Both the position numbers and the translations under genes were made by a program. A stretch of 64,000 bases of DNA from Streptomyces akebiae (GTDB lineage Bacteria; Actinomycetota; Actinomycetes; Streptomycetales; Streptomycetaceae), in contig NZ_CP080647.1 in assembly GCF_019599145.1 (NCBI RefSeq), positions 1,922,001 through 1,986,000 of the forward strand, given 5' to 3'. The notes beneath the pieces were generated by a model. The model was not told the DNA's origin and made no database searches. It saw only the letters and a list, made by a program, of their open reading frames with translations. Position 1 is the stretch's first letter, and each line of letters starts with the position of its first letter. Of this stretch, positions 8,600-16,609 are shown one piece after another.

Positions 8600-10399
8600 T
8601 TGCCCCACGCCTCCCCCGCCTCCTCCAGCAGCGACGGCTACGACATCGCCTTCAAGGTGCTCCTCGGCGCCCTCGCGATCGCCGTCCCCCTGTCCAACCT
8701 CGCCTGGCTGTGCGGCAACCTCGCCGCCTGGATCACCCACTCCGGTCCCTGGGCGCCGTACCAGCCCATCAACGCCCTCCTGCACCCCGACCAGCTCTGG
8801 CCTACCGCCGGAGAAACGACCCTGCTCATCGGTGCCCGCATCATCCCCGTCGCCGTGATGATCGCCCTCGCCGTCACCGCCGCAGTCGTCTGGTCACGAC
8901 ACAAGAACTCCGGCAGTGGCCGGAAGAAGAAGATCGCCGGCATGGCCAAGGCGAAGGACATCGAGCTGCTGATGGCCCGGGCGATCACCGCCAAGGCCCG
9001 CTCCCTGCGCCCCAGCCTGAAGGACGTCAAGCACATCGATGCCGCCGACACCGGCATCCTCCTCGGCAACCTCCAGGGCAGCCGCCACGAGGTCCGCATG
9101 GGGTACGAGGACGTCGCCGTCGCCATCATGGCGCCCCGCTCCGGCAAGACCACCTCGCTCGCGATCCCCTCGATCCTCGCCGCGCCCGGCCCCGTCCTGC
9201 TGACCTCCAACAAGGCCGCCGGCGACGCCTACACCGCCACCCTCGACGCACGGCAGAGGACCGGCCGGACGTGGTCGATGGACCCGCAGCAGATCGCCCA
9301 CGCCGAACGGGAGATGTGGTGGAACCCGCTCGCCGACGCCAGGACCCTCGACGGCGCAGGCCGTCTGGCCGGCCACTTCCTCGCGGCTTCCATGGACGCC
9401 AGCCAGCAGGGCGACTTCTGGTCCAAGGCCGGCAGCAACATCCTGTCGCAGCTGTTCCTCGCCGCGGCTCTCGACGAACGGCCCATCACCGACGTCATGC
9501 AGTGGCTGGCCTTCCCCGCCGACCGCACCCCTCTCGACATCCTGCGCGACCACCAGTTCACCGCGGTCGCCGCCCAACTCAAGGGCACCGTCGAAGGACC
9601 GCCCGAAACCCGGGACGGCATCTACGAAACCGCCCGACAGTACGCCGCAGCCCTCCTCAACAGCGATATCGCGGCGTGGGTCACCCCACAGAAGGACGTG
9701 TCCGAGTTCCGGCCGTCGGAGTTCGTCTCGTCCACGGACACTCTGTACCTGCTGTCGAAGGACGGTGGCGGCGGCGCCAGTGCCCTGATCGCGGCGTGCG
9801 CGGACTCCGTCATGCGCGCGGCGACCGCGCAGGCCGAGCGCGCCGGCGGACGGCTCGACCCGCCCATGCTCGCGATCCTCGACGAGGCCGCCAACGTCTG
9901 CAAAATCTCCGATCTGCCCGACCTGTACAGCCACTTGGGCTCGCGCGGCATCATCCCCATCACGATCCTGCAGTCCTACCGCCAGGGCCAGAAAGTCTGG
10001 GGCGACGCGGGCATGGACGCCATGTGGTCCGCGAGCACCGTCAAGGTGATCGGCTCCGGCATCGACGATCCCGACTTCGCCGACAAACTCTCCCGCCTCA
10101 TCGGCGACCACGACGTGGAGACCACCTCGACCTCCATCTCCGACTCGGGCAAGTCGACCTCCGTGTCGATGCGGCAGGAACGGATCCTGCCCGCGGACGC
10201 GATCCGCGCCCTGCCCAAGGGCACCGCCCTGTGCTTCGCCACCGGCATGCGCGCCGCCATGCTCGACCTGCGCCCCTGGTACGCGGAGCCCGACGCCGAC
10301 GCACTGACTGCCGCCTCCGCCCGCGCATCGAAGGCCATCACCACCCGCGCCATCGCCAAGCACGCCCCGCAGCAAAGCGACTACGGCCCCGCCGCCTGA
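8600..10399 (+). CDS. VirD4/TraG-type conjugative coupling ATPase
   Basis: 599 residues from a TTG. Two membrane segments near the N-terminus (residues about 16-45 and 74-98) are followed by a cytosolic ATPase with Walker A APRSGKTTS (about 178-186) and Walker B MLAILDEAANV (about 421-431). This is the layout of type IV coupling proteins, which bring the relaxase-DNA complex to the secretion channel and power transfer. It is the best evidence that this region is a conjugative element. No channel genes (VirB4, VirB6 and so on) are seen here; they would have to lie outside the window. Confidence 0.88.
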   Translation: MPHASPASSSSDGYDIAFKVLLGALAIAVPLSNLAWLCGNLAAWITHSGPWAPYQPINALLHPDQLWPTAGETTLLIGARIIPVAVMIALAVTAAVVWSRHKNSGSGRKKKIAGMAKAKDIELLMARAITAKARSLRPSLKDVKHIDAADTGILLGNLQGSRHEVRMGYEDVAVAIMAPRSGKTTSLAIPSILAAPGPVLLTSNKAAGDAYTATLDARQRTGRTWSMDPQQIAHAEREMWWNPLADARTLDGAGRLAGHFLAASMDASQQGDFWSKAGSNILSQLFLAAALDERPITDVMQWLAFPADRTPLDILRDHQFTAVAAQLKGTVEGPPETRDGIYETARQYAAALLNSDIAAWVTPQKDVSEFRPSEFVSSTDTLYLLSKDGGGGASALIAACADSVMRAATAQAERAGGRLDPPMLAILDEAANVCKISDLPDLYSHLGSRGIIPITILQSYRQGQKVWGDAGMDAMWSASTVKVIGSGIDDPDFADKLSRLIGDHDVETTSTSISDSGKSTSVSMRQERILPADAIRALPKGTALCFATGMRAAMLDLRPWYAEPDADALTAASARASKAITTRAIAKHAPQQSDYGPAA

Positions 10400-10463
10400 C
10401 CACCCACCACGCCCGAGCACCCCGCCGGGCTGCCCCACCTGTACCCAGCCACCGGGATGACCG

Positions 10464-11060
10464 ATAGCCATCACCGACCACCACGACGTCTTCATCGGCT
10501 CGACCGATGACGGATGGACGTTCGCCGTCCTCAACCGCCCCATCCGCAACGCCGCCCGACACCTGACCGCAGCAGGCTTCACAGCCCGCCAGCACCAGGG
10601 CCGCACCCTCTACCTCCTGCCGCCCGGGACCGCCGAGGACGCGCATGAGCGCGCCGGCGTCGCCTTCTACGGGCTCCTGTCCCACACCATGGACCTCGTC
10701 GACCTCGCCTGGACCACGCGCTACCCCCGCACCACCGACGCCGAGCCCGAGGCGACCATGCGCTTCCGCAACGGCACGGTCACCGCCACCGCGGTCACCG
10801 ACCGGGCAAGGGGTGTCCTCATCCAGCACGGCTTCACCTCGACGAAGGCAACGCGGGAGTACACACTTCCCGCCGAGTTCGGTGAATCCGACGCCGTGGG
10901 TGCGGTGGTCTGTGCCGAATCCCACCTCTACACGCTCGGCGCCAGCGTGCGCGTCGACCTCGGGATCCCGACCCTCCAGGACATCCCGCCCGCGCCCGCC
11001 CGCCGTCCAGCCACGCCCGCGGCACCCTCCCCGGACCAGGCCCACCGACGCAGCCGCTGA
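10464..11060 (+). CDS. Hypothetical protein with internal duplication; start codon unclear
   Basis: The frame opens after a TGA at 10458-10460 and reads 198 residues if started at ATA 10464, six bases after GGGA (10454-10457). No ATG, GTG or TTG occurs before Met at 10689, which would delete a whole module. An ATG at 10457 is in another frame and reaches a stop after 17 codons, so a one-base indel near the start is an alternative. Two similar halves can be seen: IRNAARHLTAAGFTARQHQG with YLLPPGTAED, and VTDRARGVLIQHGFTSTKAT with YTLPAEFGESD. The pattern recurs in the 1749 product. Function unknown. Confidence 0.5.
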   Translation: MAITDHHDVFIGSTDDGWTFAVLNRPIRNAARHLTAAGFTARQHQGRTLYLLPPGTAEDAHERAGVAFYGLLSHTMDLVDLAWTTRYPRTTDAEPEATMRFRNGTVTATAVTDRARGVLIQHGFTSTKATREYTLPAEFGESDAVGAVVCAESHLYTLGASVRVDLGIPTLQDIPPAPARRPATPAAPSPDQAHRRSR

Positions 11061-11096
11061 CCACCAAGCCCCCCGGCCCTCACCCGGAGCAGCACC

Positions 11097-11933
11097 ATTC
11101 ACCAGATCGACCTGCAAGCCGAGATCGCCCAACTGCGGCAACTCGGCAGCGCCTTCGAGGACTTGCACAGCGAAGTCCGCTCACTCACCCTCACACCCGG
11201 CACCGACGCCCGGCAGCAGCTCACGTCGAAGATCCTGTCCACGAACGAGCTGGTCCAACAGGCCATGGAACGCCTGGCCGCCCTCGACGGCAGCCAGTAC
11301 GCCGCCGTACCCGGCAGCCGCCCGTCCCTGGAAGCGCTCGCCTCCGTCGTCTTCGCCGCCAGTATCGCCGCATCCGACTTGGCTGGCGCGCTGGAGGCCA
11401 ACCCTCTGGAGGGCGCCGCGTTCCCCGGCCCGCCGACCGATGAAGCAGCCGTGCGCACGGTACGGCACACGGAGGCCGTCCCCGCCATTGCGGAGCACCT
11501 CGCGGACGCCGCCCACCAGCTCGACCTGGCCCACACCGGCTGCTACTACCTCGCCAGTGGTATCTCCCGGGACCTGAAACAGCACGCCGAACAGCAGCAG
11601 GCGACACCCGTGCCGGAGATCACGGCCAGCCAGTACGCCGTCCTCGCCCGGCTGTCCGCAGGAGGCGGCACCCGTTACGTAATCAGCCGGCACGGCGTGC
11701 TCAAGGCCATCGACAAGGACCGGGCCACCGTGCACGTCGCCACCCTCAACGCCCTGATCAAGCGAGGACTCGTCGAGGTGGACACCGCGACACCCCTGCA
11801 CCAGGGCCAGCGCCTCGACGTCACCGCCGACGGCCGGCGTGCCCTCGCCCAGCACAAGCCCACCACAGTTGCCGCCCGAGCAGCGGCCGTGATGCCTCCT
11901 GCCACGAAGCAGGGAGCGTGCCGCAGACGGTGA
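11097..11933 (+). CDS. Hypothetical protein with C-terminal winged-helix-like domain
   Basis: 278 residues if started at ATT 11097, which lies seven bases after GGAG (11086-11089). The next standard start (TTG 11163) would remove a clear helical stretch (DLQAEIAQLRQLGSAFEDL). The middle is helical. The last 80 residues (SQYAVLARLSAGGGTRYV, then ATLNALIKRGLVEVDTA and RLDVTADGRRALAQH) have the helix-turn-helix plus wing pattern of MarR/PadR-like domains, so DNA binding is plausible. It overlaps the next, truncated DUF317 frame by four bases (GTGA). Confidence 0.6.
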   Translation: MHQIDLQAEIAQLRQLGSAFEDLHSEVRSLTLTPGTDARQQLTSKILSTNELVQQAMERLAALDGSQYAAVPGSRPSLEALASVVFAASIAASDLAGALEANPLEGAAFPGPPTDEAAVRTVRHTEAVPAIAEHLADAAHQLDLAHTGCYYLASGISRDLKQHAEQQQATPVPEITASQYAVLARLSAGGGTRYVISRHGVLKAIDKDRATVHVATLNALIKRGLVEVDTATPLHQGQRLDVTADGRRALAQHKPTTVAARAAAVMPPATKQGACRRR

Positions 11934-12121
11934 GCTTCACCCCGACGGACCGCGTCCTGGCCTCCCCGCGCCACCTGGCCGGCGGCGGACTGGACCGGAT
12001 CGGCGACACGCTCGGTCCGTTGATCCACCTGTTCGGCTGGAACTACACGCACGACGCCTTCAGCGATCAGCCGTGCCGACGGATCTTTGCCCTCATCGGT
12101 ACCGGCTCGGGACCAAGCTCC
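11930..12121 (+). pseudogene. Truncated DUF317 gene
   Basis: From a GTG overlapping the previous stop, the frame gives the DUF317 opening SPRHLAGGGLDRIGDTLG and a Trp-containing strand (FGWNYTHDAFSD). Family similarity then stops near base 12115. The frame stays open but continues into unrelated Ser/Pro/Arg-rich sequence and then into an alpha/beta hydrolase. All other DUF317 genes here have two full domain copies, so this one is broken, apparently by arrival of the hydrolase gene. Confidence 0.6.
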
Positions 12122-12358
12122 AGCCATCGCCGCCACGCCCACCGCTACGCCGCCCTGGGCACGCCACCGCTAATCGTCTCGGCGCCCAAAGGCCAGCGGT
12201 ACGGGGCTGAACGCCCGGCCCCCTCGGAGTCTCGGGGCCCCGGTACCTGCCTACACCCACTCACAGCGACAAGCGCAGTGCGGTGTCCAACAGCTGTCTC
12301 CACCGCCCTCAGCGCACGGCTGCCCCTCCAGCGATCCCACCTTCCGGAGTCCACGCCC

Positions 12359-13318
12359 ATGTCCCATCCGCCTTCTGTCACGGAGGTGTTGTCCGTCTCC
12401 GCCGCGGACGGCACACCCCTGGCTGTCTACCGCGATACGCCTGTGCGCCCGCGTCGCGACGGCGCGACGGTCGTCCTCGTGCACGGCGCGTCCGTCACCG
12501 CCGACTTGTGGCGTCTGCACACCCGGCACCTGACCGGTCTGGGCCTGGGCGTCCTGCGCTACGACCAGCGCGCGCACGGCCACACCTCCCGAGGCCGGGC
12601 ACCTCTGACGGTCGAACAGCTCGCCGACGACCTGCACCAGATCCTGACCCGTCTCGTCCCCTCCGGACCGCTCGTGCTCGCCGGCCACTCCTTGGGCGCC
12701 CTGGTCCTGCAGGAACTCACCGACCTGCACCCCCAACACCTGACCCGCGTACGGGGCATGGTGCTGCTGTCTCCCACCGCACGCGGTGCGACGGTGCTGC
12801 CCGGCCGCGGCCCGTGCGCCTGGCTGTTGGCCGCCGGGCGCAGCCTCGCTGCCCTGACCTGCGCCCACGCACCTCGCGCGGTGGATCTCCTGCGCCGAAG
12901 GCTGCCCGCCACACACCCCCACCGCCTCGCCCCAGGCCCCAACCGGTCGGCCGACGGGCCACCGCCGTGCCGCCACGGCGTCCGCCACACCGCGACCGGT
13001 GATCTCGCCGCCCTGTGGCAGTCCCTGCGCGACTACAAGCCGCGCGACCTCACCGTCCTGAGCCAGCTCGGCGACCGGCTGCTGCTCATGGCGGGAGCCG
13101 ACGACCGGCACATCCCCGCCGCCCACACCAAGCAGCTGGCCGCCCACCTCCCTGCCGCCGCACTGGACGTCCTCCCCCGCACCACACACGCCTTGCCCAT
13201 CCGCCACGCCGCCCTCATCAGCGCCCGCATCGCCCGCCTCGCCGCCGAACCGGGCCAGCCCCATCACCCCCAGGACCAGCTATTTCCAAGCTCCCCGCTT
13301 TCCATGCGATTTCACTAG
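12359..13318 (+). CDS. Alpha/beta hydrolase
   Basis: 319 residues from ATG 12359, nine bases after GGAG. The fold markers are in order: VVLVHGASVTADLW (oxyanion region), the nucleophile elbow AGHSLGAL, the acid AGADDRHIP, and the histidine TTHALPIRH. It belongs to the broad hydrolase/haloperoxidase/lactonase group; substrate unknown. No signal peptide is seen, so it is probably cytoplasmic. It lies between a broken DUF317 gene and the PP-loop gene, overlaps the latter by 37 bases in another frame, and has no relation to conjugation, so it looks like cargo. Confidence 0.8.
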   Translation: MSHPPSVTEVLSVSAADGTPLAVYRDTPVRPRRDGATVVLVHGASVTADLWRLHTRHLTGLGLGVLRYDQRAHGHTSRGRAPLTVEQLADDLHQILTRLVPSGPLVLAGHSLGALVLQELTDLHPQHLTRVRGMVLLSPTARGATVLPGRGPCAWLLAAGRSLAALTCAHAPRAVDLLRRRLPATHPHRLAPGPNRSADGPPPCRHGVRHTATGDLAALWQSLRDYKPRDLTVLSQLGDRLLLMAGADDRHIPAAHTKQLAAHLPAAALDVLPRTTHALPIRHAALISARIARLAAEPGQPHHPQDQLFPSSPLSMRFH

Positions 13319-14220
13319 GCACCGGAATTCAATCCAGCACCATGCTCGCCCTGTCCGCCGAAGGCATCCTCCCCAAGGTCGACTACGCCATTTTCGCCGA
13401 CACTGGCTGGGAACCCAAAGTCGTCTATTCCCACCTCGACCGCCTCGAACAGGAAATCGCCACCCCTGCAGGCATACCCGTCCTGCGCGTCACCGCGGGA
13501 AACATTCGAGACGACGCCCTGGATCCCGAGCACCGCTTCGCGTCCATGCCGCTGTACATCCTCAACCAGGACGGGAAACAGGGCATGACCAGGCGCCAGT
13601 GCACCGGGGAATATAAAATAAAACCGATCAAGAAGAAGGTCCGAGAACTTCTCGGATACCCCTACCCCCAGCACATCCCCAAGGACATATTCGTCGAACA
13701 GTGGGTCGGCATCTCGACGGATGAATTCCACCGGGCCAAGGACGCCGACGTCAAGTACATGCGCAACCGGCATCCACTCATAGACCTCGGCTGGTCACGC
13801 GCAGACTGCATCCGATATTTGACCTCTATCGGCCTGGCCGACACTCCAAAATCGAGCTGCCTCGGCTGTCCATTTCACGGAAACGCGCAGTGGAGGAATA
13901 TCCGGGACAGCAGTCCGGCGGAATGGGCGGACGTGGTCGCGTTCGACGCGGCCATCCGCCAGGGCAACGCCCGCGCCAACGCCTCCGGGAACCGGCTGCT
14001 CGGGCAGGCGTTCCTGCACCGCTCCCGCGTCCCCCTCGACCAGGCCCCCATCGACCACGTCACCGCCGCGGAGTGGGCTGCGCGCCAGCAGGAACTCGAC
14101 GACGGTGCCGTCATGGTGGAGGAGCTGGAGAACGGCGTGGTCGACGGCTGCTCTCCCTGGGCCTGCCGCGGAGCCTCCGAGTACGAGCCGGTGCAGGACG
14201 ACTTCGGACTGGCCTCGTGA
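13282..14220 (+). CDS. PP-loop ATPase of the PAPS-reductase family
   Basis: 312 residues if started at ATT 13282, six bases after AGGA (13272-13275). Homologues start just before the nucleotide-binding loop, here AISLGTGIQSSTML. Internal Met starts would delete it. Other marks are IFADTGWEP, RRQCTGEYKIKPIKKK and a C-terminal cysteine pair (SSCLGCPFHGN), typical of phage- and element-borne PAPS-reductase-like proteins and related to DndC. Such proteins activate substrates through AMP chemistry, sometimes for nucleic-acid sulfur modification. The 5' half is visibly richer in A and T than its neighbours, suggesting separate acquisition. It overlaps the methyltransferase start by four bases, so a joint DNA-modification role is possible. 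Confidence 0.72.
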   Translation: MSKLPAFHAISLGTGIQSSTMLALSAEGILPKVDYAIFADTGWEPKVVYSHLDRLEQEIATPAGIPVLRVTAGNIRDDALDPEHRFASMPLYILNQDGKQGMTRRQCTGEYKIKPIKKKVRELLGYPYPQHIPKDIFVEQWVGISTDEFHRAKDADVKYMRNRHPLIDLGWSRADCIRYLTSIGLADTPKSSCLGCPFHGNAQWRNIRDSSPAEWADVVAFDAAIRQGNARANASGNRLLGQAFLHRSRVPLDQAPIDHVTAAEWAARQQELDDGAVMVEELENGVVDGCSPWACRGASEYEPVQDDFGLAS

Positions 14221-15485
14221 GGAGGATCATCCTCGATCTGTTCGCCGGGCCCGGCGGCTGGAGCCACGCGCTCACCGTCCTCGGCGCGCGGGACATCGGC
14301 CTGGAGTGGGACGAGTGGGCCTGCAAGACCCGGGCCATGGCAGGGCAGTTGACGATCAGGACCGATGTCGCCCGCTATCCGACGTGGATCTTCTCCGGCC
14401 GGATCCTCGGGCTGATTGCCTCCCCTCCGTGTCAGGCATGGAGCATGGCCGGCAAGCGGCTCGGCCTGGTCGACCAGCCGCTCGTCCACCAGGCCGTCGC
14501 CGACCTCGCGGCCGGACGCGACACCCGCGAGCAGCTGCTCGCCGCGTGCGCCGACGAACGCTCTCTCCTGGCGGCCGAGCCCATGCGCTACCTGCACGCC
14601 CTGAACACCGTGGGCGAGCCCGAGTGGGTGGCCATGGAAGAGGTCCCCGACGTTCTGCCGTTGTGGAAGCAGTACGCGGCCATCCTGCGCACCTGGGGCT
14701 TCTCGGTGTGGGTCGGCATTCTCAACGCCGCCGACTACGGTGTCCCGCAGACGCGGCGGAGGGCGCTCCTGCTCGCCTCCCGGGTACGGATCGCCGAGCC
14801 CCCACCTCCCACGCATGCACAACTGGCCGAGCCGGAAAGCCTGTTCGGGCCCGGCCGTGCCCGCTGGGTGTCCATGGCGGAGGCTCTGGGCTGGGGCGCC
14901 ACCGACCGGCCCGTGCCCACTGTGTGCGCGGGCGGCGGACCAGGAGGCGGCCCAGAACCCTTCCCCTCCGGCTCCCGCAAGACCCTCACCGACGCACGCG
15001 CCCGCGGCACCTGGGCAGCCCGCCCCGACTCCGAGATCGTCCTGGCCTCCCAGCGAGAGGGCTCCGGCTGGACCGCCCGGCACGGCGCCCGCGACAACCG
15101 CCCCGCAGACGCTCCAACCCCCACGTTCACTGCCGAGGCGCACCGCTGGTCGTGGTCACTGCGCAGCAACAACCAGACCAACGCCACCATCCGCCGGTCC
15201 AACGAACCCGCCGGCACGCTCTTCTTCGGCCACCGAGCCAACGAGTGCACCTGGGTCGCCGAACCCACCGTCGAGGCAGCGGGGTCGACACCGGAGCCGA
15301 TCAAGATCACCGCCCGGGAAGCGGGTGTGCTGCAGAGCTTCCCCGCCGACTATCCGTGGCAAGGCAACAAGGGCCAGATGTTCTCGCAGATCGGCAACGC
15401 CGTCCCCCCTCGCCTGGCCGCACACCTGCTCGCCCCGCACCTCAACAAGCCCTTCAACCCTGCTGACTTCACTCTCGCCGCCTGA
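14217..15485 (+). CDS. DNA (cytosine-5-) methyltransferase
   Basis: 422 residues from a GTG overlapping the preceding stop. The canonical motifs are present: motif I DLFAGPGGWSHAL near the start, motif IV SPPCQAWS with the catalytic cysteine (about residue 72), a motif VI region AMEEVPDVLPLW (the usual ENV reads EEV), motif VIII GVPQTRRRALLLAS, and motifs IX-X AREAGVLQSFP and QIGNAVPP at the C-terminus. It would methylate cytosine in a sequence set by its recognition domain (about residues 200-340). No cognate restriction enzyme is next to it, so it may protect the element from host restriction. Confidence 0.9.
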   Translation: MRRIILDLFAGPGGWSHALTVLGARDIGLEWDEWACKTRAMAGQLTIRTDVARYPTWIFSGRILGLIASPPCQAWSMAGKRLGLVDQPLVHQAVADLAAGRDTREQLLAACADERSLLAAEPMRYLHALNTVGEPEWVAMEEVPDVLPLWKQYAAILRTWGFSVWVGILNAADYGVPQTRRRALLLASRVRIAEPPPPTHAQLAEPESLFGPGRARWVSMAEALGWGATDRPVPTVCAGGGPGGGPEPFPSGSRKTLTDARARGTWAARPDSEIVLASQREGSGWTARHGARDNRPADAPTPTFTAEAHRWSWSLRSNNQTNATIRRSNEPAGTLFFGHRANECTWVAEPTVEAAGSTPEPIKITAREAGVLQSFPADYPWQGNKGQMFSQIGNAVPPRLAAHLLAPHLNKPFNPADFTLAA

Positions 15486-16609
15486 TGCCCCACACCCCCG
15501 ATCCCCATGACGACGACGGCCTCGACCGCGTCCCGGCGCCGAAGCCCGTGCACTACGCCGAGCAGGCCCTGCTCGGCGCCCTCCTCCTCGAGCCTGCGCG
15601 TCTGGCCGACACCGAGCCGCTGATCGCCCACCACTTCGACAGCCACACCCACGCCGCGTTGTTCACCGCGATCCGCACGCTCCCGCCGCCCGACCCCGCC
15701 GCCCACGCCAAGGACACCGCCTGGCTCAACGCGGTGCTGGACCACGCCCGTCCTCACGCTCGCGGCCTGAGCGCCTCCTACCTCCACGCCCTCATCCAGT
15801 TCTGCCCGCAGCCCAAGCACGCTGCGGCATACGCCAGGATGATCCACGCCGACAACGCTCGCCGGATTCTGCGCGGGCACGCCGAGCGCCTCGCGTCCAC
15901 CGCAACCGACCCGGGCCTGCCCAACCCGGTAGCCGCAACGCTCGGCCTGGCCAACGACATCGGCCGCGTCCTGGATTCCCTCGCCGAACAGTTCGCCCCG
16001 CACCCCGGCTCCTTCCCCCGCACAGCACTCCCCCCGGATGTCCCACGGCAAGCCAGCGAGGAGGACCTCGAGGAAGAGCGCCTCCTCCTGGCGACCGCCA
16101 CCGCCTATCCGGCAGAGGTCCAGCAGATGCGGTGGCTGACCGAGGCGGACTTCCTGCTGCCGCTGCACGCCGCGCTCTGGCAGTCCATCACGGCGCTGGT
16201 CCACCGCGGCGACATGGTCGACCCAGTCACCGTCCTCGGCGAGGCCCAGCACCACGGACTGCTCACCAACTCCCTCACCCCCAAAGACCTGATGGCCCTG
16301 GTCTCCATACCCGCCGGCTCCCCCGAGTACTGGGGCGAGAGAATCCTCAAGCGCGCCCTCCTCGCCCGCGCCCACGCGGTTGCCGACCGGATCACCGCCT
16401 ACACCGACGACCCCGCGAACACCCCCCACCAGCTCATCACCGGCAGCCGCCGCGCCCTGGCCGACCTCAATTCCCTGCGCACCCGCTGGAACCGCGCCAC
16501 CGCTCCAGCCCCGTCGCCCGCCACCCGGCCCTCGGCACGCCCAGCCCCGGCCCCCCGGGCCGGTCCGCCTCACCGGCCGGCCTTCACCTCCGCACGCACC
16601 CACCGATGA
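15485..16609 (+). CDS. Protein with two DnaB N-terminal-like domains and no helicase motor
   Basis: 374 residues from an ATG (TGATG junction). The first copy (about 20-120: HYAEQALLGALLLEPARLAD, HFDSHTHAALFTAI) is typical of the N-terminal domain of the replicative helicase DnaB. A second copy follows (about 195-320: LTEADFLLPLHAALWQSITA, GDMVDPVTVLGEAQHHG). The RecA-like ATPase with Walker motifs is missing; a short Pro-rich tail follows. In DnaB this domain forms the hexamer collar and binds primase. A stand-alone tandem copy may load or block the host replisome (inference). Confidence 0.75.
   Translation: MPHTPDPHDDDGLDRVPAPKPVHYAEQALLGALLLEPARLADTEPLIAHHFDSHTHAALFTAIRTLPPPDPAAHAKDTAWLNAVLDHARPHARGLSASYLHALIQFCPQPKHAAAYARMIHADNARRILRGHAERLASTATDPGLPNPVAATLGLANDIGRVLDSLAEQFAPHPGSFPRTALPPDVPRQASEEDLEEERLLLATATAYPAEVQQMRWLTEADFLLPLHAALWQSITALVHRGDMVDPVTVLGEAQHHGLLTNSLTPKDLMALVSIPAGSPEYWGERILKRALLARAHAVADRITAYTDDPANTPHQLITGSRRALADLNSLRTRWNRATAPAPSPATRPSARPAPAPRAGPPHRPAFTSARTHR

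Noticed and set aside
8894..10606. A 570-codon - strand frame opposite the coupling ATPase
   Set aside because: The + strand has Walker motifs and membrane helices; the - strand frame has no family features.
13015..13281. GTG at 13015 as start of the PP-loop protein
   Set aside because: It would add 89 Arg/Pro-rich residues read out of frame across the hydrolase gene; no homologue is expected to have them.
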